DNA of 38,204 nt from an uncultured Eubacteriales bacterium (GCA_900316345.1 ONCR01000008.1:1-38204), one strand, 5' to 3'. Shown: positions 17,640 through 26,435, counted from the first letter of the stretch. Translations and numbers: made by a program. The notes: generated by a model from the letters alone, not told the origin.

Positions 17640-17945
17640 TTAAAACTCGTTTCCGCACTTCTTACAAACGCGGATTCCGCCCTTCTTGTGACCAACGCGA
17701 ACGCTTTCCTCACACTTGGGGCATACTAACTGAACCTTAGAAGCGTACATAGCTGACTCAACCTCTACAAGGCCGCCTGTTTCGCCCATTCTGTGGGGCT
17801 TAACGTGCTTTGTAACTACCTGAGCGCCCTTAACAATTACCTTGTTTTCTTTAGGGCTTACAGCGATAACCTCGCCTCTAACGCCTTTTGATTTGCCGGA
17901 AAGTACCTGAACGGTATCACCGGTTTTAACAAACATTTTGCTCAT
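17640..17945 (-). CDS. rplX: 50S ribosomal protein L24 with CXXC pairs
   Basis: 101 residues. KOW motif near the start ([24 protein letters not shown]), then [16 protein letters not shown] segment and, at the C-terminus, C75/C78 (VCPKCEE) and C94/C97 (VCKKCGNE), a probable zinc ribbon absent from Bacillus L24 but present in some other bacterial L24. L24 is an assembly initiator at the 5' end of 23S rRNA. Confidence 0.97.
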   Translation of the reverse strand: MSKMFVKTGDTVQVLSGKSKGVRGEVIAVSPKENKVIVKGAQVVTKHVKPHRMGETGGLVEVESAMYASKVQLVCPKCEESVRVGHKKGGIRVCKKCGNEF

Positions 17946-17960
17946 ATTCGTGCACCTCCA

Positions 17961-18329
17961 TTAAAGTACTTCCGGAGCGAGAGATAAAATCTTCATGAAA
18001 TCCTTTTCACGAAGCTCTCTTGCTACGGGGCCAAAGATACGGGTGCCACGAGGAGTTTTATCCTCACGAATAATTACGGCTGCATTTTCGTCAAAACGAA
18101 TATACTGGCCATCATCACGACGTACACCTTTAGTTGTACGAACGATGACTGCTTTAACAACTTCACCTTTTTTAACGACGCCGCCCGGAGCTGCTTTCTT
18201 AACAGTTGCGATAATTACATCGCCGATATTTGCATATCTTCTGCCTGAACCGCCGGGTACACGGATGCAAAGGATTTCTTTTGCGCCGGTATTGTCAGCG
18301 ACCTTAAGACGACTTTCCTGTTGTATCAC
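17961..18329 (-). CDS. rplN: 50S ribosomal protein L14 (GTG start)
   Basis: 122 residues, the exact family length, if the start is GTG 18329, preceded by AAGGAGG eight nt upstream. The upstream open frame to 18389 has no homology and contains this ribosome binding site. The protein reads (M)[20 protein letters not shown], then [17 protein letters not shown] and ends [17 protein letters not shown]14 contacts 16S rRNA (bridge B8) and elongation factors. It may open a separate spc transcription unit, because a 180-bp gap with a -10 box precedes it. Confidence 0.95.
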   Translation of the reverse strand: MIQQESRLKVADNTGAKEILCIRVPGGSGRRYANIGDVIIATVKKAAPGGVVKKGEVVKAVIVRTTKGVRRDDGQYIRFDENAAVIIREDKTPRGTRIFGPVARELREKDFMKILSLAPEVL

Positions 18330-18398
18330 AGTGTTTTCCTCCTTCGTACTGCAAAATAACACTTTGCTTTTTGCAGTTATTATTTTCAATATGACTAA

Positions 18399-18482
18399 AT
18401 TATACGCACGGGCTGAACTGACCGTTCAGCCGGGTGCATTAGTACCGAATTTGCGGTATATATAATGTTATAAATATATACC
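18399..18482 (-). promoter_or_regulatory. Possible internal promoter and hairpins between rpsQ and rplN (spc promoter position)
   Basis: The 180-bp gap 18330-18509 is the longest inside the cluster. On the minus strand, in order, it holds a perfect 9-bp AT-rich inverted repeat GGTATATAT/ATATATACC (18482-18474 and 18463-18455), an 8-bp hairpin GGCTGAAC-GTTCAGCC (18431-18411) and TATAAT (18404-18399). The -35 region is weak and overlaps the hairpin. In E. coli the spc promoter is at this same gene junction. The structure is seen; promoter activity is inferred. Confidence 0.45.
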
Positions 18483-18509
18483 CTGATTAAAAGCCTACAA
18501 TCGCAATGA

Positions 18510-18764
18510 TTATTTAGCTTTCTCAACGATTTTAACAACGCGCCAGTTTTTATCCTTTGAAAGCTTACGGGTTTCCATAATCTGAACCTTGTCGCCTACT
18601 GCGCATTCGTTGTTTTCATCGTGTGCTTTATACTTTACAGTTTCATTAACAATCTTGTTATAAAGAGGATGCTTAACCCTGTCGCGGATTGTAACTACAA
18701 CTGTTTTGTCCATCTTATCAGATGTAACAACACCGATTTTGGTTTTTCTGAGGTTTCTTTCCAT
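18510..18764 (-). CDS. rpsQ: 30S ribosomal protein S17
   Basis: 84 residues. [24 protein letters not shown] and [33 protein letters not shown] are the S17 OB-fold blocks. It is a primary binder of the 16S 5' domain. It is the last gene of the S10 section before the 180-bp gap. Confidence 0.98.
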   Translation of the reverse strand: MERNLRKTKIGVVTSDKMDKTVVVTIRDRVKHPLYNKIVNETVKYKAHDENNECAVGDKVQIMETRKLSKDKNWRVVKIVEKAK

Positions 18765-18779
18765 AATCAGTTACCTCCT

Positions 18780-18983
18780 TTAGGAATTAGCATTTTCAAG
18801 CTCGATAGCTCTTTCAACTGTCTTGATGCGAGCGATATCTTTCTTGACTGCTTTAATTCTCATAGGGTTTTCGAGCTGATTGATAGCCTGCTGGAAATGA
18901 AGGTTGAAGAGCTCTTCCTTAAGCTCTGCAAGCTTCTTTGCTCTTTCCTCTGCAGAAAGTGCTCTGATTTCTGATGCTTTCAT
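18780..18983 (-). CDS. rpmC: 50S ribosomal protein L29
   Basis: 67 residues, mostly helical: [31 protein letters not shown], then [19 protein letters not shown]29 lies at the exit tunnel rim and contacts signal recognition particle and trigger factor. Its ATG overlaps the rplP stop as TAATG. Confidence 0.98.
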   Translation of the reverse strand: MKASEIRALSAEERAKKLAELKEELFNLHFQQAINQLENPMRIKAVKKDIARIKTVERAIELENANS

Positions 18984-19408
18984 TACTGCTCGCCTCCCTC
19001 TTCTTCTTTTTTAACAAACTTACACTTAACGGGAAGCTTGTTAGCTGCAAGACGCATAGCCTCACGTGCTATTTCTTCGCTAACGCCGCCGAGTTCAAAC
19101 ATAACTCTGCCCGGCTTAACTACTGCTACCCAGTAGTCAACGTTACCTTTACCTTTACCCATACGGGTGTCGGCAGGTCTTGCTGTAATGGGCTTGTCAG
19201 GGAAAATTTTAATCCAAACCTGACCGCCACGCTTTGTGTAACGGGTCATTGCGATACGGGCTGCTTCAATCTGAGCTGCTGTAATCCATGCGGGCTCGGT
19301 TGTTGCAAGGCCGTACTGGCCGTAAGTTACCTTGTTGCCTCTTGAAGCTGCACCGGTCATACGGCCTCTGTGCTGCTTTCTGTGCTTAACGCGCTTAGGT
19401 AAGAGCAT
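18983..19408 (-). CDS. rplP: 50S ribosomal protein L16
   Basis: 141 residues. [25 protein letters not shown], then [25 protein letters not shown] and [19 protein letters not shown] are diagnostic. L16 supports the A-site region and peptidyl transferase centre. It is coupled by TAATG overlaps to rpsC upstream and rpmC downstream. Confidence 0.98.
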   Translation of the reverse strand: MLLPKRVKHRKQHRGRMTGAASRGNKVTYGQYGLATTEPAWITAAQIEAARIAMTRYTKRGGQVWIKIFPDKPITARPADTRMGKGKGNVDYWVAVVKPGRVMFELGGVSEEIAREAMRLAANKLPVKCKFVKKEEEGGEQ

Positions 19409-20112
19409 TATTTATTTCCCCCTTCCCTACGATGATTGTTGTTTCTTCTTCTGTTCCTGTTACCGTTGCGTGATTCGCGAAGAACCTCGCCCTGGTAAAT
19501 CCAAACCTTGATACCGAGTCTGCCGTAGGTTGTAGCTGCCTCTGCAGTGCCGTAATCAATGTCTGCACGGATTGTCTGAAGCGGAATTGTACCTTCCTTA
19601 TAAGTCTCGCTTCTTGCGATTTCGGCACCGGCGATTCTTCCGGAAACCATAATCTTAATACCGCGAGCGCCAAGTCTCATTGTGTTTCTGATAGCGCCTT
19701 TAACCGCTCTTCTGAAAGCAACACGTCTTTCAAGCTGCTGAGCAATTGACTGAGCAACTAATGTTGCGTTAAGGTCAGGCTGCTTAATCTCAACGATGTT
19801 AATGAAAACTTCGCTTGTGTCCTTGCCAAGCTTCTTAGCGCAAACTTCCTTGAGCTTCTCAATCTCTGTTCCGCCCTTGCCGATAACCATACCGGGCTTT
19901 GCGCAATGGATGTTAATTCTTACTCTCTTGGCATCTCTTTCAATTTCAATCTTCGGAACACCTGCGCTGTAGAGTGACTTAAGAAGATAATTTCTTAACT
20001 GATAGTCGTTGTAAAGAGTATCAGCGAAGTCGCCCTTCTTTGCATACCAGCGAGAGTCCCAGTTTTTGATAACGCCGATTCTTAAACCGGTTGGATTACA
20101 TTTCTGTCCCAT
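19408..20112 (-). CDS. rpsC: 30S ribosomal protein S3
   Basis: 234 residues. [24 protein letters not shown] opens the protein; a KH domain ([15 protein letters not shown], about 75-90) and [21 protein letters not shown] follow. The tail is unusually rich in Asn and Arg ([20 protein letters not shown]), typical of a disordered basic extension. S3 helps form the mRNA entry helicase site. Confidence 0.98.
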   Translation of the reverse strand: MGQKCNPTGLRIGVIKNWDSRWYAKKGDFADTLYNDYQLRNYLLKSLYSAGVPKIEIERDAKRVRINIHCAKPGMVIGKGGTEIEKLKEVCAKKLGKDTSEVFINIVEIKQPDLNATLVAQSIAQQLERRVAFRRAVKGAIRNTMRLGARGIKIMVSGRIAGAEIARSETYKEGTIPLQTIRADIDYGTAEAATTYGRLGIKVWIYQGEVLRESRNGNRNRRRNNNHRREGGNK

Positions 20113-20129
20113 TTAACTTTCCTCCTCGC

Positions 20130-20474
20130 TTAGTCTTCCATTTCCCTTAAAACAAGGGTAATGTGTGATGTTCTTTTGTTGATTCTGAACGCTCTGCCCT
20201 GAGCTCTGGGCTGAATTCTCTTAAGAATCGGGCCCGGCGCTACGTGAGCATATGCTACGTATAATTTACTTACGTCCATATTATTGTTATTCTCAGCGTT
20301 TGCCATAGCTGACTTAAGAACCTTTGATACAGGCTGGCAAGCAGCTTTAGGTGTGTACTGAAGAATTGCCATAGCTTTGTCTGCAGGCTGATTTCTGATA
20401 AGGTCAAGAACAATCTGAACCTTTCTTGGAGAAATACGAACGTATGTTGCTTTTGCTTTTGCTTCCATTATCAT
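20130..20474 (-). CDS. rplV: 50S ribosomal protein L22
   Basis: 114 residues from ATG 20474; a second ATG at 20468 ([11 protein letters not shown]) is the more family-like start, but the ribosome binding site AAAGGGG suits the first one. [30 protein letters not shown] and [24 protein letters not shown] are L22 blocks. Its loop lines the exit tunnel, where macrolides bind. Confidence 0.97.
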   Translation of the reverse strand: MIMEAKAKATYVRISPRKVQIVLDLIRNQPADKAMAILQYTPKAACQPVSKVLKSAMANAENNNNMDVSKLYVAYAHVAPGPILKRIQPRAQGRAFRINKRTSHITLVLREMED

Positions 20475-20488
20475 ATATCCCCTTTCAA

Positions 20489-20761
20489 TTATTTGCCTGT
20501 CTTTGAGCCGGCATGGCCTCTGAATGTTCTTGTCGGTGCGAATTCACCGAGCTTATGTCCAACCATATCCTCTGTAACGTATACAGGAACGTGCTTTCTT
20601 CCGTCGTGAACAGCAAATGTGTGGCCAACGAACTCGGGGAAGATTGTTGAACTTCTTGACCAGGTTTTGATAACCTGCTTGTCGCCCTTAGCGTTGAGAG
20701 CTTCTACCTTCTTATAAAGGCTTTCTTCTACAAAGGGGCCTTTTTTAGTACTTCTACTCAT
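20489..20761 (-). CDS. rpsS: 30S ribosomal protein S19
   Basis: 90 residues. [68 protein letters not shown] core in pieces, ending [10 protein letters not shown]. It forms the head of the 30S subunit with S13. Confidence 0.98.
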   Translation of the reverse strand: MSRSTKKGPFVEESLYKKVEALNAKGDKQVIKTWSRSSTIFPEFVGHTFAVHDGRKHVPVYVTEDMVGHKLGEFAPTRTFRGHAGSKTGK

Positions 20762-20780
20762 TTAATCTTCTCCTTTCCGT

Positions 20781-21614
20781 TTATTTACCGTTTCTGCGGC
20801 GAACTATCATCTTGTTAGATGCTTTCTTCTTAGAGCGCGTCTTGTAACCAAGAGCAGGCTTGCCCCAAGGAGTACACGGTCCCGGACGACCGATAGGTGA
20901 TTTACCTTCACCACCGCCGTGGGGGTGGTCATTCGGGTTCATAACAGAACCGCGGACTGTAGGTCTCCAGCCCATATTGCGCTTGCGGCCTGCTTTACCG
21001 ATTTTAACGTTTGCATGTTCGGAGTTGCCTACAACGCCTACTGTTGCAATACATTCTTTAGGTACGTTTCTTAACTCACCTGAGGGTAAGCGAAGAAGAG
21101 CGTAGGGGCCTTCAAGAGCCATAAGCTGAGCGCTGTTACCGGCTGAACGTGCGAGCTGAGCGCCGCGGCCGGGATAAAGCTCTACATTGTGAACGATTGT
21201 ACCAACGGGCATATGCTCAAGCGGAAGAGCGTTGCCGGTTACGATATCAACTTCCTTACCGGAAATTACTGTATCGCCAACTGCAAGACCTTCGGGAGCG
21301 ATGATGTAATTCTTTACACCGTCCTCATACTGAATAAGAGCGATATGAGCTGATCTGTTGGGATCGTATTCAATAGTTAATACTGTAGCCGGTACATCAA
21401 ACTTGTTTCTCTTAAAGTCGATTACACGGTACTTTCTTCTGTTTCCGCCACCGCGGTGACGAACTGTAATTCTTCCGTAAGAGTTACGGCCTGATTTTTT
21501 GTTAAGCGGCTCAAGGAGCGACTTCTCAGGAGCAACCTTAGATAAAGAAGAATAATCGATTACCGACATACCGCGTCTGCCCGGTGTGGTCGGCTTATAA
21601 AATCTTACTGCCAT
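20781..21614 (-). CDS. rplB: 50S ribosomal protein L2
   Basis: 277 residues. [21 protein letters not shown], an OB/SH3 RNA-binding core, and the C-terminal signature [20 protein letters not shown] (the catalytic-centre His region), ending [19 protein letters not shown]2 is needed for subunit association and peptidyl transferase activity. A 100-bp gap with two hairpins separates it from rplW. Confidence 0.98.
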   Translation of the reverse strand: MAVRFYKPTTPGRRGMSVIDYSSLSKVAPEKSLLEPLNKKSGRNSYGRITVRHRGGGNRRKYRVIDFKRNKFDVPATVLTIEYDPNRSAHIALIQYEDGVKNYIIAPEGLAVGDTVISGKEVDIVTGNALPLEHMPVGTIVHNVELYPGRGAQLARSAGNSAQLMALEGPYALLRLPSGELRNVPKECIATVGVVGNSEHANVKIGKAGRKRNMGWRPTVRGSVMNPNDHPHGGGEGKSPIGRPGPCTPWGKPALGYKTRSKKKASNKMIVRRRNGK

Positions 21615-21647
21615 TATAATTCTCCTTATTTACGAATAACTTTGCGA

Positions 21648-21713
21648 AGGGATGGCACCCTTCATACCTCATCATTCGCCGAGTTGTTATTAATTTATCT
21701 GTTTTAAACAGTG
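21648..21713 (-). other. Hairpins in the rplW-rplB gap
   Basis: Within the 100-bp gap, the minus strand can fold CTGTTTAAAACAG (near 21700-21712) and GAAGGG-TGCCAT-CCCTTC (near 21648-21665), the latter just before the rplB ribosome binding site AAGGAG. Neither is followed by a T tract. They might tune rplB translation or message processing; no known leader motif was recognised. Confidence 0.3.
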
Positions 21714-21714
21714 A

Positions 21715-22011
21715 TTACATCATATCTGCGAAGAACTCGATTTCCTTTGAGTCCTCGGTAAGAGTTACGATAGCCTTTTTCCATGACGGAGTGTAGCCAA
21801 CGTTGTAGCCCTGACGGCGCTTTCTTCCTCTTACGTGCATCGTGTTTACCTTAGCAACCTTTGTGCCCGGAAAAGCAGTCTCAACAGCTTTTGCAATTTC
21901 AATCTTGTTAGCTGTTTTTGCTACCTTGAAGGTATACTTTTTAACCATAATGCCCATCATTGACTCTTCGGTAACGATTGGCTTAAGGATAATATCCTGA
22001 GCTGTTTTCAT
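21715..22011 (-). CDS. rplW: 50S ribosomal protein L23
   Basis: 98 residues. MKTAQDIILKPIVTEESM, YTFKVAKTANKIEIAKAVETAF and VNTMHVRGRKRRQGYNVGYTPSWKKAIVTL are L23 blocks. It is the main docking site for trigger factor and SRP at the tunnel exit. Its start overlaps the rplD stop as TAATG. Confidence 0.98.
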   Translation of the reverse strand: MKTAQDIILKPIVTEESMMGIMVKKYTFKVAKTANKIEIAKAVETAFPGTKVAKVNTMHVRGRKRRQGYNVGYTPSWKKAIVTLTEDSKEIEFFADMM

Positions 22012-22634
22012 TATGCGTATACCTCCTCAATTTTCTTAGCAGCGTCCTTGAGAACGATGAAGCTGTCGCAATTAAGGATATCGTAAACATTAAGTGTGTT
22101 TACCGTTGCAACCTTAACGCCCTCAATGTTGCGTGCGCTCTTGTAGATAACCTCGTCAGCATTTTCAGTTACGATAAGCGACTTCTTTGCTGCGCCGAGC
22201 TTGCTGAGCATTGTTACGATAGACTTTGTTTTGATAGCCTCAAGCTCAATCTTATTGATTACAAGCATTTCATTAGCTGCAACCTTTGTTGAAAGAGCTG
22301 ACTTCATAGCGAGTCTTCTAACCTTCTTATTAAGCTCAACCTTATATTTTCTTGGCTTCGGGCCAAGAGCAATACCGCCGTGTGTCCACTGCGGGCTTCT
22401 TGTTGAACCCTGACGGGCACGGCCTGTACCCTTCTGTCTCCATGGCTTCTTTCCGCCACCGCTTACTTCCGAACGAGTGAGGGTTGACTGTGTGCCGTGG
22501 CGCTGTGCTGCAAGATAGCTTACAACAGCGAGATGCATTGCATTTTCGTTAGGAACTATTCCGTAAACTGAATCTGCAAGTTCTAATTTAGAAGTTTTTC
22601 TTCCTTCCTGGCTGTAAACCTGAACCTGTGCCAT
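22011..22634 (-). CDS. rplD: 50S ribosomal protein L4
   Basis: 207 residues. MLAVVSYLAAQRHGTQSTLTRSEVSGGGKKPWRQKGTGRARQGSTRSPQWTHGG-type loop (about 45-95) inserts into the exit tunnel. In gamma-proteobacteria L4 also represses the S10 operon; whether it acts on the leader at 23666-23982 here is unknown. Confidence 0.98.
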   Translation of the reverse strand: MAQVQVYSQEGRKTSKLELADSVYGIVPNENAMHLAVVSYLAAQRHGTQSTLTRSEVSGGGKKPWRQKGTGRARQGSTRSPQWTHGGIALGPKPRKYKVELNKKVRRLAMKSALSTKVAANEMLVINKIELEAIKTKSIVTMLSKLGAAKKSLIVTENADEVIYKSARNIEGVKVATVNTLNVYDILNCDSFIVLKDAAKKIEEVYA

Positions 22635-22651
22635 TTCCTTCTCTCCTTTCG

Positions 22652-23284
22652 TTAAGCTTTAACTGCGTCTGCAATTACAACAATTCCGCCCTTGGGGCCA
22701 GGGATTGCGCCCTTGATTGCGATGAGATTGTTCTCAGCGTCAACCTTAACAACCTTGAGGTTCTGAATTGTTACTGTTTCGTGGCCGTAATGACCTGCCA
22801 TTTTTCTGCCCTTAAATACTCTTGAGGGGCTTGAGCAAGCACCGAGTGAACCCTGATGACGGTGGTTAGGACCTGTACCGTGGGTCATACGAAGCCTTGA
22901 GAAGTTCCAGCGCTTGATTGCGCCTGCCGTTCCGTGGCCCTTGCTTGTTCCTTTAACATCAACGATGTCGCCCTCTGCGAACGTGTCAGCCTTAAGAATA
23001 TCGCCGACGTTAAGAGCTGTGATGTCCTCAAGGCGGAATTCCTTGAGCGTTTTCTTCGGAGCAACGTCCGCCTTATCAAAGTGGCCCTTCATAGGCTTGT
23101 TTACGCGAGAGATTTTAACATCGCCGAAACCAACCTGAACAGCCTCGTAGCCGTCGTTCTCCATTGTCTTCTTCTGGGTAATTACGCACGGACCTGCTTC
23201 AACAACTGTTACGGGGATTACGTTTCCCTTTTCGTCGAAGATCTGAGTCATGCCGATTTTCTTACCGATAAGACCTTTCTTCAT
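22652..23284 (-). CDS. rplC: 50S ribosomal protein L3
   Basis: 210 residues. [31 protein letters not shown], then [19 protein letters not shown] and [27 protein letters not shown], the L3 finger near the peptidyl transferase centre. AAAGGAGG precedes the ATG. It is 66 bp after rpsJ. Confidence 0.98.
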   Translation of the reverse strand: MKKGLIGKKIGMTQIFDEKGNVIPVTVVEAGPCVITQKKTMENDGYEAVQVGFGDVKISRVNKPMKGHFDKADVAPKKTLKEFRLEDITALNVGDILKADTFAEGDIVDVKGTSKGHGTAGAIKRWNFSRLRMTHGTGPNHRHQGSLGACSSPSRVFKGRKMAGHYGHETVTIQNLKVVKVDAENNLIAIKGAIPGPKGGIVVIADAVKA

Positions 23285-23350
23285 GTTTTATTCCTCCTTT
23301 GGTTATTGGTTGGGTTCCCCCAACATGACCTCAGCATTTGTGAGATTCGA

Positions 23351-23665
23351 TTATAATTTGATTTCGATGTCTACGCCTGCCGGGAGCTCAAGACTTGTCA
23401 GAGCTTCAACGGTTTTGTTTGAAGGTCTGAGGATGTCGATGAGTCTTTTGTGTGTTCTCTGCTCAAACTGCTCACGGCTGTCCTTGTACTTGTGTACAGC
23501 GCGAAGGATTGTTACCTTCTCAATTTCCGTAGGAAGCGGGATAGGGCCGCTAACCTGAGCGCCGGTTCTCTTTGCAGTTTCAACAATTTTTTCCGCAGCC
23601 TGATCAACAAGTGAGTGATCGTAGCCCTTTAAGCGGATTCTGATTTTTACTTTGCTTGCTGCCAT
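23351..23665 (-). CDS. rpsJ: 30S ribosomal protein S10
   Basis: 104 residues. [45 protein letters not shown] core in order, then [19 protein letters not shown] and ending [12 protein letters not shown]10 is in the 30S head and also joins transcription antitermination as NusE. It is the first gene of the operon, with TAGGAGG before its ATG and a long untranslated leader. Confidence 0.98.
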   Translation of the reverse strand: MAASKVKIRIRLKGYDHSLVDQAAEKIVETAKRTGAQVSGPIPLPTEIEKVTILRAVHKYKDSREQFEQRTHKRLIDILRPSNKTVEALTSLELPAGVDIEIKL

Positions 23666-23756
23666 TTTAATTTCCTCCTAGAAACAATTTGTGGATGCGA
23701 GCTTCCGAACTTTTCCGCTACGCGGCCGTGTGTTCCCACGTCCTCCATTAATTAAA

Positions 23757-23779
23757 CCGAATGAGCTTTATTCATTCGG
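23757..23779 (-). promoter_or_regulatory. Attenuator-like hairpin in the S10 operon leader
   Basis: On the minus strand CCGAATGA-ATAAAGC-TCATTCGG makes a perfect 8-bp stem followed by TTTAATTAATGG, so it resembles a weak intrinsic terminator about 95 nt before rpsJ. Upstream, TTAAG and CTTAA segments near 23795-23830 could form competing pairs. It may respond to a ribosomal protein or antitermination state; the ligand is unknown. Confidence 0.45.
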
Positions 23780-23988
23780 GGCAGAATTTGCCTTAATATT
23801 ATTAAGCGTTCGCAAGTCACTTAACAATCAAGGTAGTTCGGATAAAATTCGCCCGATTTTAAATCGAACATACTCCGCCGAAATTCCCGCTGGGTTATGC
23901 GCAACCTCCGGCATCATCGCATTTCAATGTTGATACGGTTAGCACTATTATATATTATTTATATACGTGCTTTTCCGCAAGCTCGCTT

Positions 23989-24017
23989 ATTATATTATAT
24001 AAAAACCGCCTTGTCAA
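23989..24017 (-). promoter_or_regulatory. Perfect-consensus sigma-A promoter of the S10-spc-alpha operon
   Basis: On the minus strand TTGACA (24017-24012), a 17-bp spacer and TATAAT (23994-23989) match the consensus exactly. Upstream 24018-24117 is full of A and T tracts, as expected of an UP element for the alpha C-terminal domain. Transcription should start near 23982, giving a leader of about 315 nt. The rest of the gene-free stretch 23666-24168 consists of this leader, the AT-rich upstream region and the spoIVB terminator; no ORF in it looks real. Confidence 0.9.
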
Positions 24018-24116
24018 GCAAAATTTTGAAAAAAATTAAATTTTTGTTAAATTTTTCAACTTTGTACGAATTAACAATTTTTTTGCAAAATTTTCGTTAA
24101 AATTGCACAAATAATA

Positions 24117-24142
24117 AATGCTTCCCAAATATAGGAAGCATT
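24117..24142 (-). terminator. Terminator of spoIVB
   Basis: AATGCTTCC (24117-24125) pairs with GGAAGCATT (24134-24142) around an 8-nt loop; on the minus strand TTATTATTTG follows. A second, fully palindromic AT stretch, ATACTATATATAGTAT (24153-24168), touches the spoIVB stop codon and has no assigned role. Confidence 0.75.
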
Positions 24143-24168
24143 AAATATTGATATACTATATATAGTAT

Positions 24169-25368
24169 CTATTTCAGCGTTTTGCTTTTTTCATACATGG
24201 TCTGAGCGAAAATTCCGTAGCCCTTTTCGGGATTATTGACTATAACGTGGGTTACGGCGCCGACAAGCTTTTCGTTTTGGATTATGGGGCTTCCGCTCAT
24301 CCCCTGGACTATTCCGCCCGTTAAATCAAGCAATCTTTTATCAGTTACGCGGAAGACCAAATCCTTTTGCTCGCCGTCGCGGTTATAGGCGATTTTAGTT
24401 ATTTCTATTTCGAACCGTTCGGGCTGTTTTCCGCTTACGGTTGAAATAATATAAGCCTTTCCGCGCTTTACCTCCTGCTTTGAGGCTATTTTATAGGCCT
24501 TTGCCTTATCGCTAATCTGTGAAAAGGAGCCGTAGAGCCCGTATTCGTTATTATCGAGAAGCCTGCCGAGAGTGTAATCCTCAAATTCGCACCACAGCGA
24601 GCCCGTGGCGCCGCCCCCTGCCCTTTGAACATGGGTTACCCTTGCGCTCACCGCCTCGCCCTCAAGAAGAGGCATAAGCTCGTTCGTATCAACATCATTT
24701 ATCTGGTGGCCGAGCGAAGCAAAGGTTCCGTATTTTTCATTATAAAATGTTATTGTTCCGATACCTGCGGTTGAATCGCGAACCCACATCCCCGCCTTAT
24801 AACAGCCCTCACGCGGAGAATAGACAGGGGTAAGGTTAAAGGTTTTATACCTTCCGCCGCGCTTTATTCTTACCGAATAGCTGTTGCCGTTATTTTCGTT
24901 AAGCATTGAGGTAACCTCATAAGATGAATAAACATTTATATTATTAATTGAAACTATTATATCGCCTTTTTGCAGCCCCGCCTCGGTTGCAGGGTTCTTT
25001 TTCTTTCCGTTTCCGGTATCAACGCTTTGGGTTCCTACTATAATAACGCCGTCGGTATAAAGCTTAATTCCGAAAGCCTCGCCGCTGACAAGAACCTCGG
25101 GTGAATCCTCCTGTGAAACCGTAATATCTTTAACCGGAAAAAGCCCGAAAACGGTAAGCGTTTCGGTTTTAGGCGATGCGCTCTGATAATCAACGGCGGC
25201 AAGGGAAGCCCTGTTTTCATAGCTGTAAAAAGAGGAAATGCGGCGGCTGTCGTTTTCATAACACACAAGCGAATCGGGAAGCGAGCTGCTTCCGATGCAA
25301 ACGAAAAGCATAATTACCGCGCAAAGCGCCGCTGTTACCGAAGAAAAAAGCCTGATAATTTTTCTCAT
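24169..25368 (-). CDS. spoIVB: SpoIVB signalling serine peptidase (S55, PDZ domain)
   Basis: 399 residues. A membrane anchor or signal segment spans about 8-27, a PDZ domain about 95-185 (NPATEAGLQKGDIIVSINN), and an S55 peptidase domain follows. Catalytic residues by alignment with the Bacillus enzyme: H221 in ASLGHQIND, D343 in RVTDKRLLD and S358 in VQGMSGSPI. In Bacillus it is made in the forespore, crosses the inner membrane and triggers pro-sigma-K processing in the mother cell; in Clostridia its targets are less clear. It is not beside spo0A here, which is its usual neighbour. The ATG follows directly on the T tract of the pfkA terminator, with only GTGGGTG as ribosome binding site, so expression probably depends on a sporulation promoter that I could not identify. 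Confidence 0.96.
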   Translation of the reverse strand: MRKIIRLFSSVTAALCAVIMLFVCIGSSSLPDSLVCYENDSRRISSFYSYENRASLAAVDYQSASPKTETLTVFGLFPVKDITVSQEDSPEVLVSGEAFGIKLYTDGVIIVGTQSVDTGNGKKKNPATEAGLQKGDIIVSINNINVYSSYEVTSMLNENNGNSYSVRIKRGGRYKTFNLTPVYSPREGCYKAGMWVRDSTAGIGTITFYNEKYGTFASLGHQINDVDTNELMPLLEGEAVSARVTHVQRAGGGATGSLWCEFEDYTLGRLLDNNEYGLYGSFSQISDKAKAYKIASKQEVKRGKAYIISTVSGKQPERFEIEITKIAYNRDGEQKDLVFRVTDKRLLDLTGGIVQGMSGSPIIQNEKLVGAVTHVIVNNPEKGYGIFAQTMYEKSKTLK

Positions 25369-25401
25369 AAAAAAACACCCACATTTATTGTGAGCGTTTT
25401 T
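25369..25401 (-). terminator. Terminator of pfkA, overlapping the spoIVB translation start region
   Basis: The minus strand can fold AACGCTCACA with TGTGGGTGTT (two G-U pairs) around ATAAA, followed by seven T. The T tract ends at the spoIVB ATG, so read-through message would bury the spoIVB ribosome binding site in the stem. Confidence 0.65.
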
Positions 25402-25424
25402 ATAAATATTATTATTTACAAATT

Positions 25425-26390
25425 TTAAATTGAAACCTCGTGAGCTACGCTATAGAGATTCATATCAATTGACTTCTTCATATTAAGAGCCTCAAAGATA
25501 TCGTAATCAAGAACCTCTTCTTTTTGAGCTGCAACAACACGGTTACCGATATCCTTCATAAGAAGCTTAACGGCATAGTTACCCATACGGGTTGCCATAA
25601 TTCTGTCCTTAGCGGTAGGATAACCGCCGCGCTGGGTATGGCCGAGAACGGTTGCACGGCTTTCAACGCCGGTTTTAGCCTCAATCTCAGCGGCAAGCTG
25701 CTTAACGTCAACGCCTACGCCTTCGGCAACAACGATGATGAAATGCTTTTTATCGGTTCTCTGAGTTTTCTTCATACGTTCAATAACGTGCTTTTCAATC
25801 TCAAACGGGATTTCGGGAATAAGGATAGCTGTTGCGCCGCAGGCAATGCCCGAATTAAGCGCAAGATAGCCTGCGTGGCGGCCCATAACCTCGATAACCG
25901 AGCAGCGGTCGTGCGATTCGGTTGTATCGCGGATACGGTCAACCATTTCCATTATGGTGTTAAGGCAGGTATCGTAGCCGATAGTATAATCGCAGCAAGC
26001 GATATCGTTATCAATCGTTCCCGGAATACCTACGCAGGGAACGCCGCGTTCGCTTAAATCGCGCGCACCGCGGAAGGAACCGTCGCCGCCGATAACAACA
26101 ACGCCCTCAATACCGTATTCGCGGCAGGTACGGATAGCCTTACGCATACCCTCTTCCGTTGCAAATTCAGCGCTTCTTGCGGAATAGAGAATTGTTCCGC
26201 CCCTGTTAATAATATCCGAAACGGAACGAAGATCCATTTCAATAAAATCGCCGTTAATAAGGCCGTTATAGCCGCGCACTACGCCTAATACCCTGATTCC
26301 GTTTTCACAGGCCGTTCTTACTACCGCACGAATTGCGGCATTCATACCGGGAGCGTCGCCGCCGCTTGTTAAAACCGCGATTGTTTTCAT
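25425..26390 (-). CDS. pfkA: ATP-dependent 6-phosphofructokinase
   Basis: 321 residues, the Bacillus-type length. ATP-binding TSGGDAPGMNAAIR (9-22) and GGDGSFRGA at 101-109 with G104, the residue that marks ATP over PPi as phosphoryl donor. Catalytic D127 is in GIPGTIDNDI. VIEVMGRHAGYLAL and LGHTQRGGYPTAKDR bind fructose-6-phosphate. It commits hexose to glycolysis. It follows dnaE, an order common in Clostridia, but has its own promoter. Confidence 0.98.
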   Translation of the reverse strand: MKTIAVLTSGGDAPGMNAAIRAVVRTACENGIRVLGVVRGYNGLINGDFIEMDLRSVSDIINRGGTILYSARSAEFATEEGMRKAIRTCREYGIEGVVVIGGDGSFRGARDLSERGVPCVGIPGTIDNDIACCDYTIGYDTCLNTIMEMVDRIRDTTESHDRCSVIEVMGRHAGYLALNSGIACGATAILIPEIPFEIEKHVIERMKKTQRTDKKHFIIVVAEGVGVDVKQLAAEIEAKTGVESRATVLGHTQRGGYPTAKDRIMATRMGNYAVKLLMKDIGNRVVAAQKEEVLDYDIFEALNMKKSIDMNLYSVAHEVSI

Positions 26391-26435
26391 AATAAATTCC
26401 TCCGTATTGAAAGACTGTTATTATACGCAAAGGTT

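Noticed and set aside
17623..17658. Twelve-residue extension of L5 from a GTG
   Set aside because: Overlaps rplX and covers the L5 ribosome binding site; no homology.
18330..18389. Twenty-residue extension of L14
   Set aside because: Family length and the AAGGAGG placement support the GTG at 18329; the extension is not L14-like.
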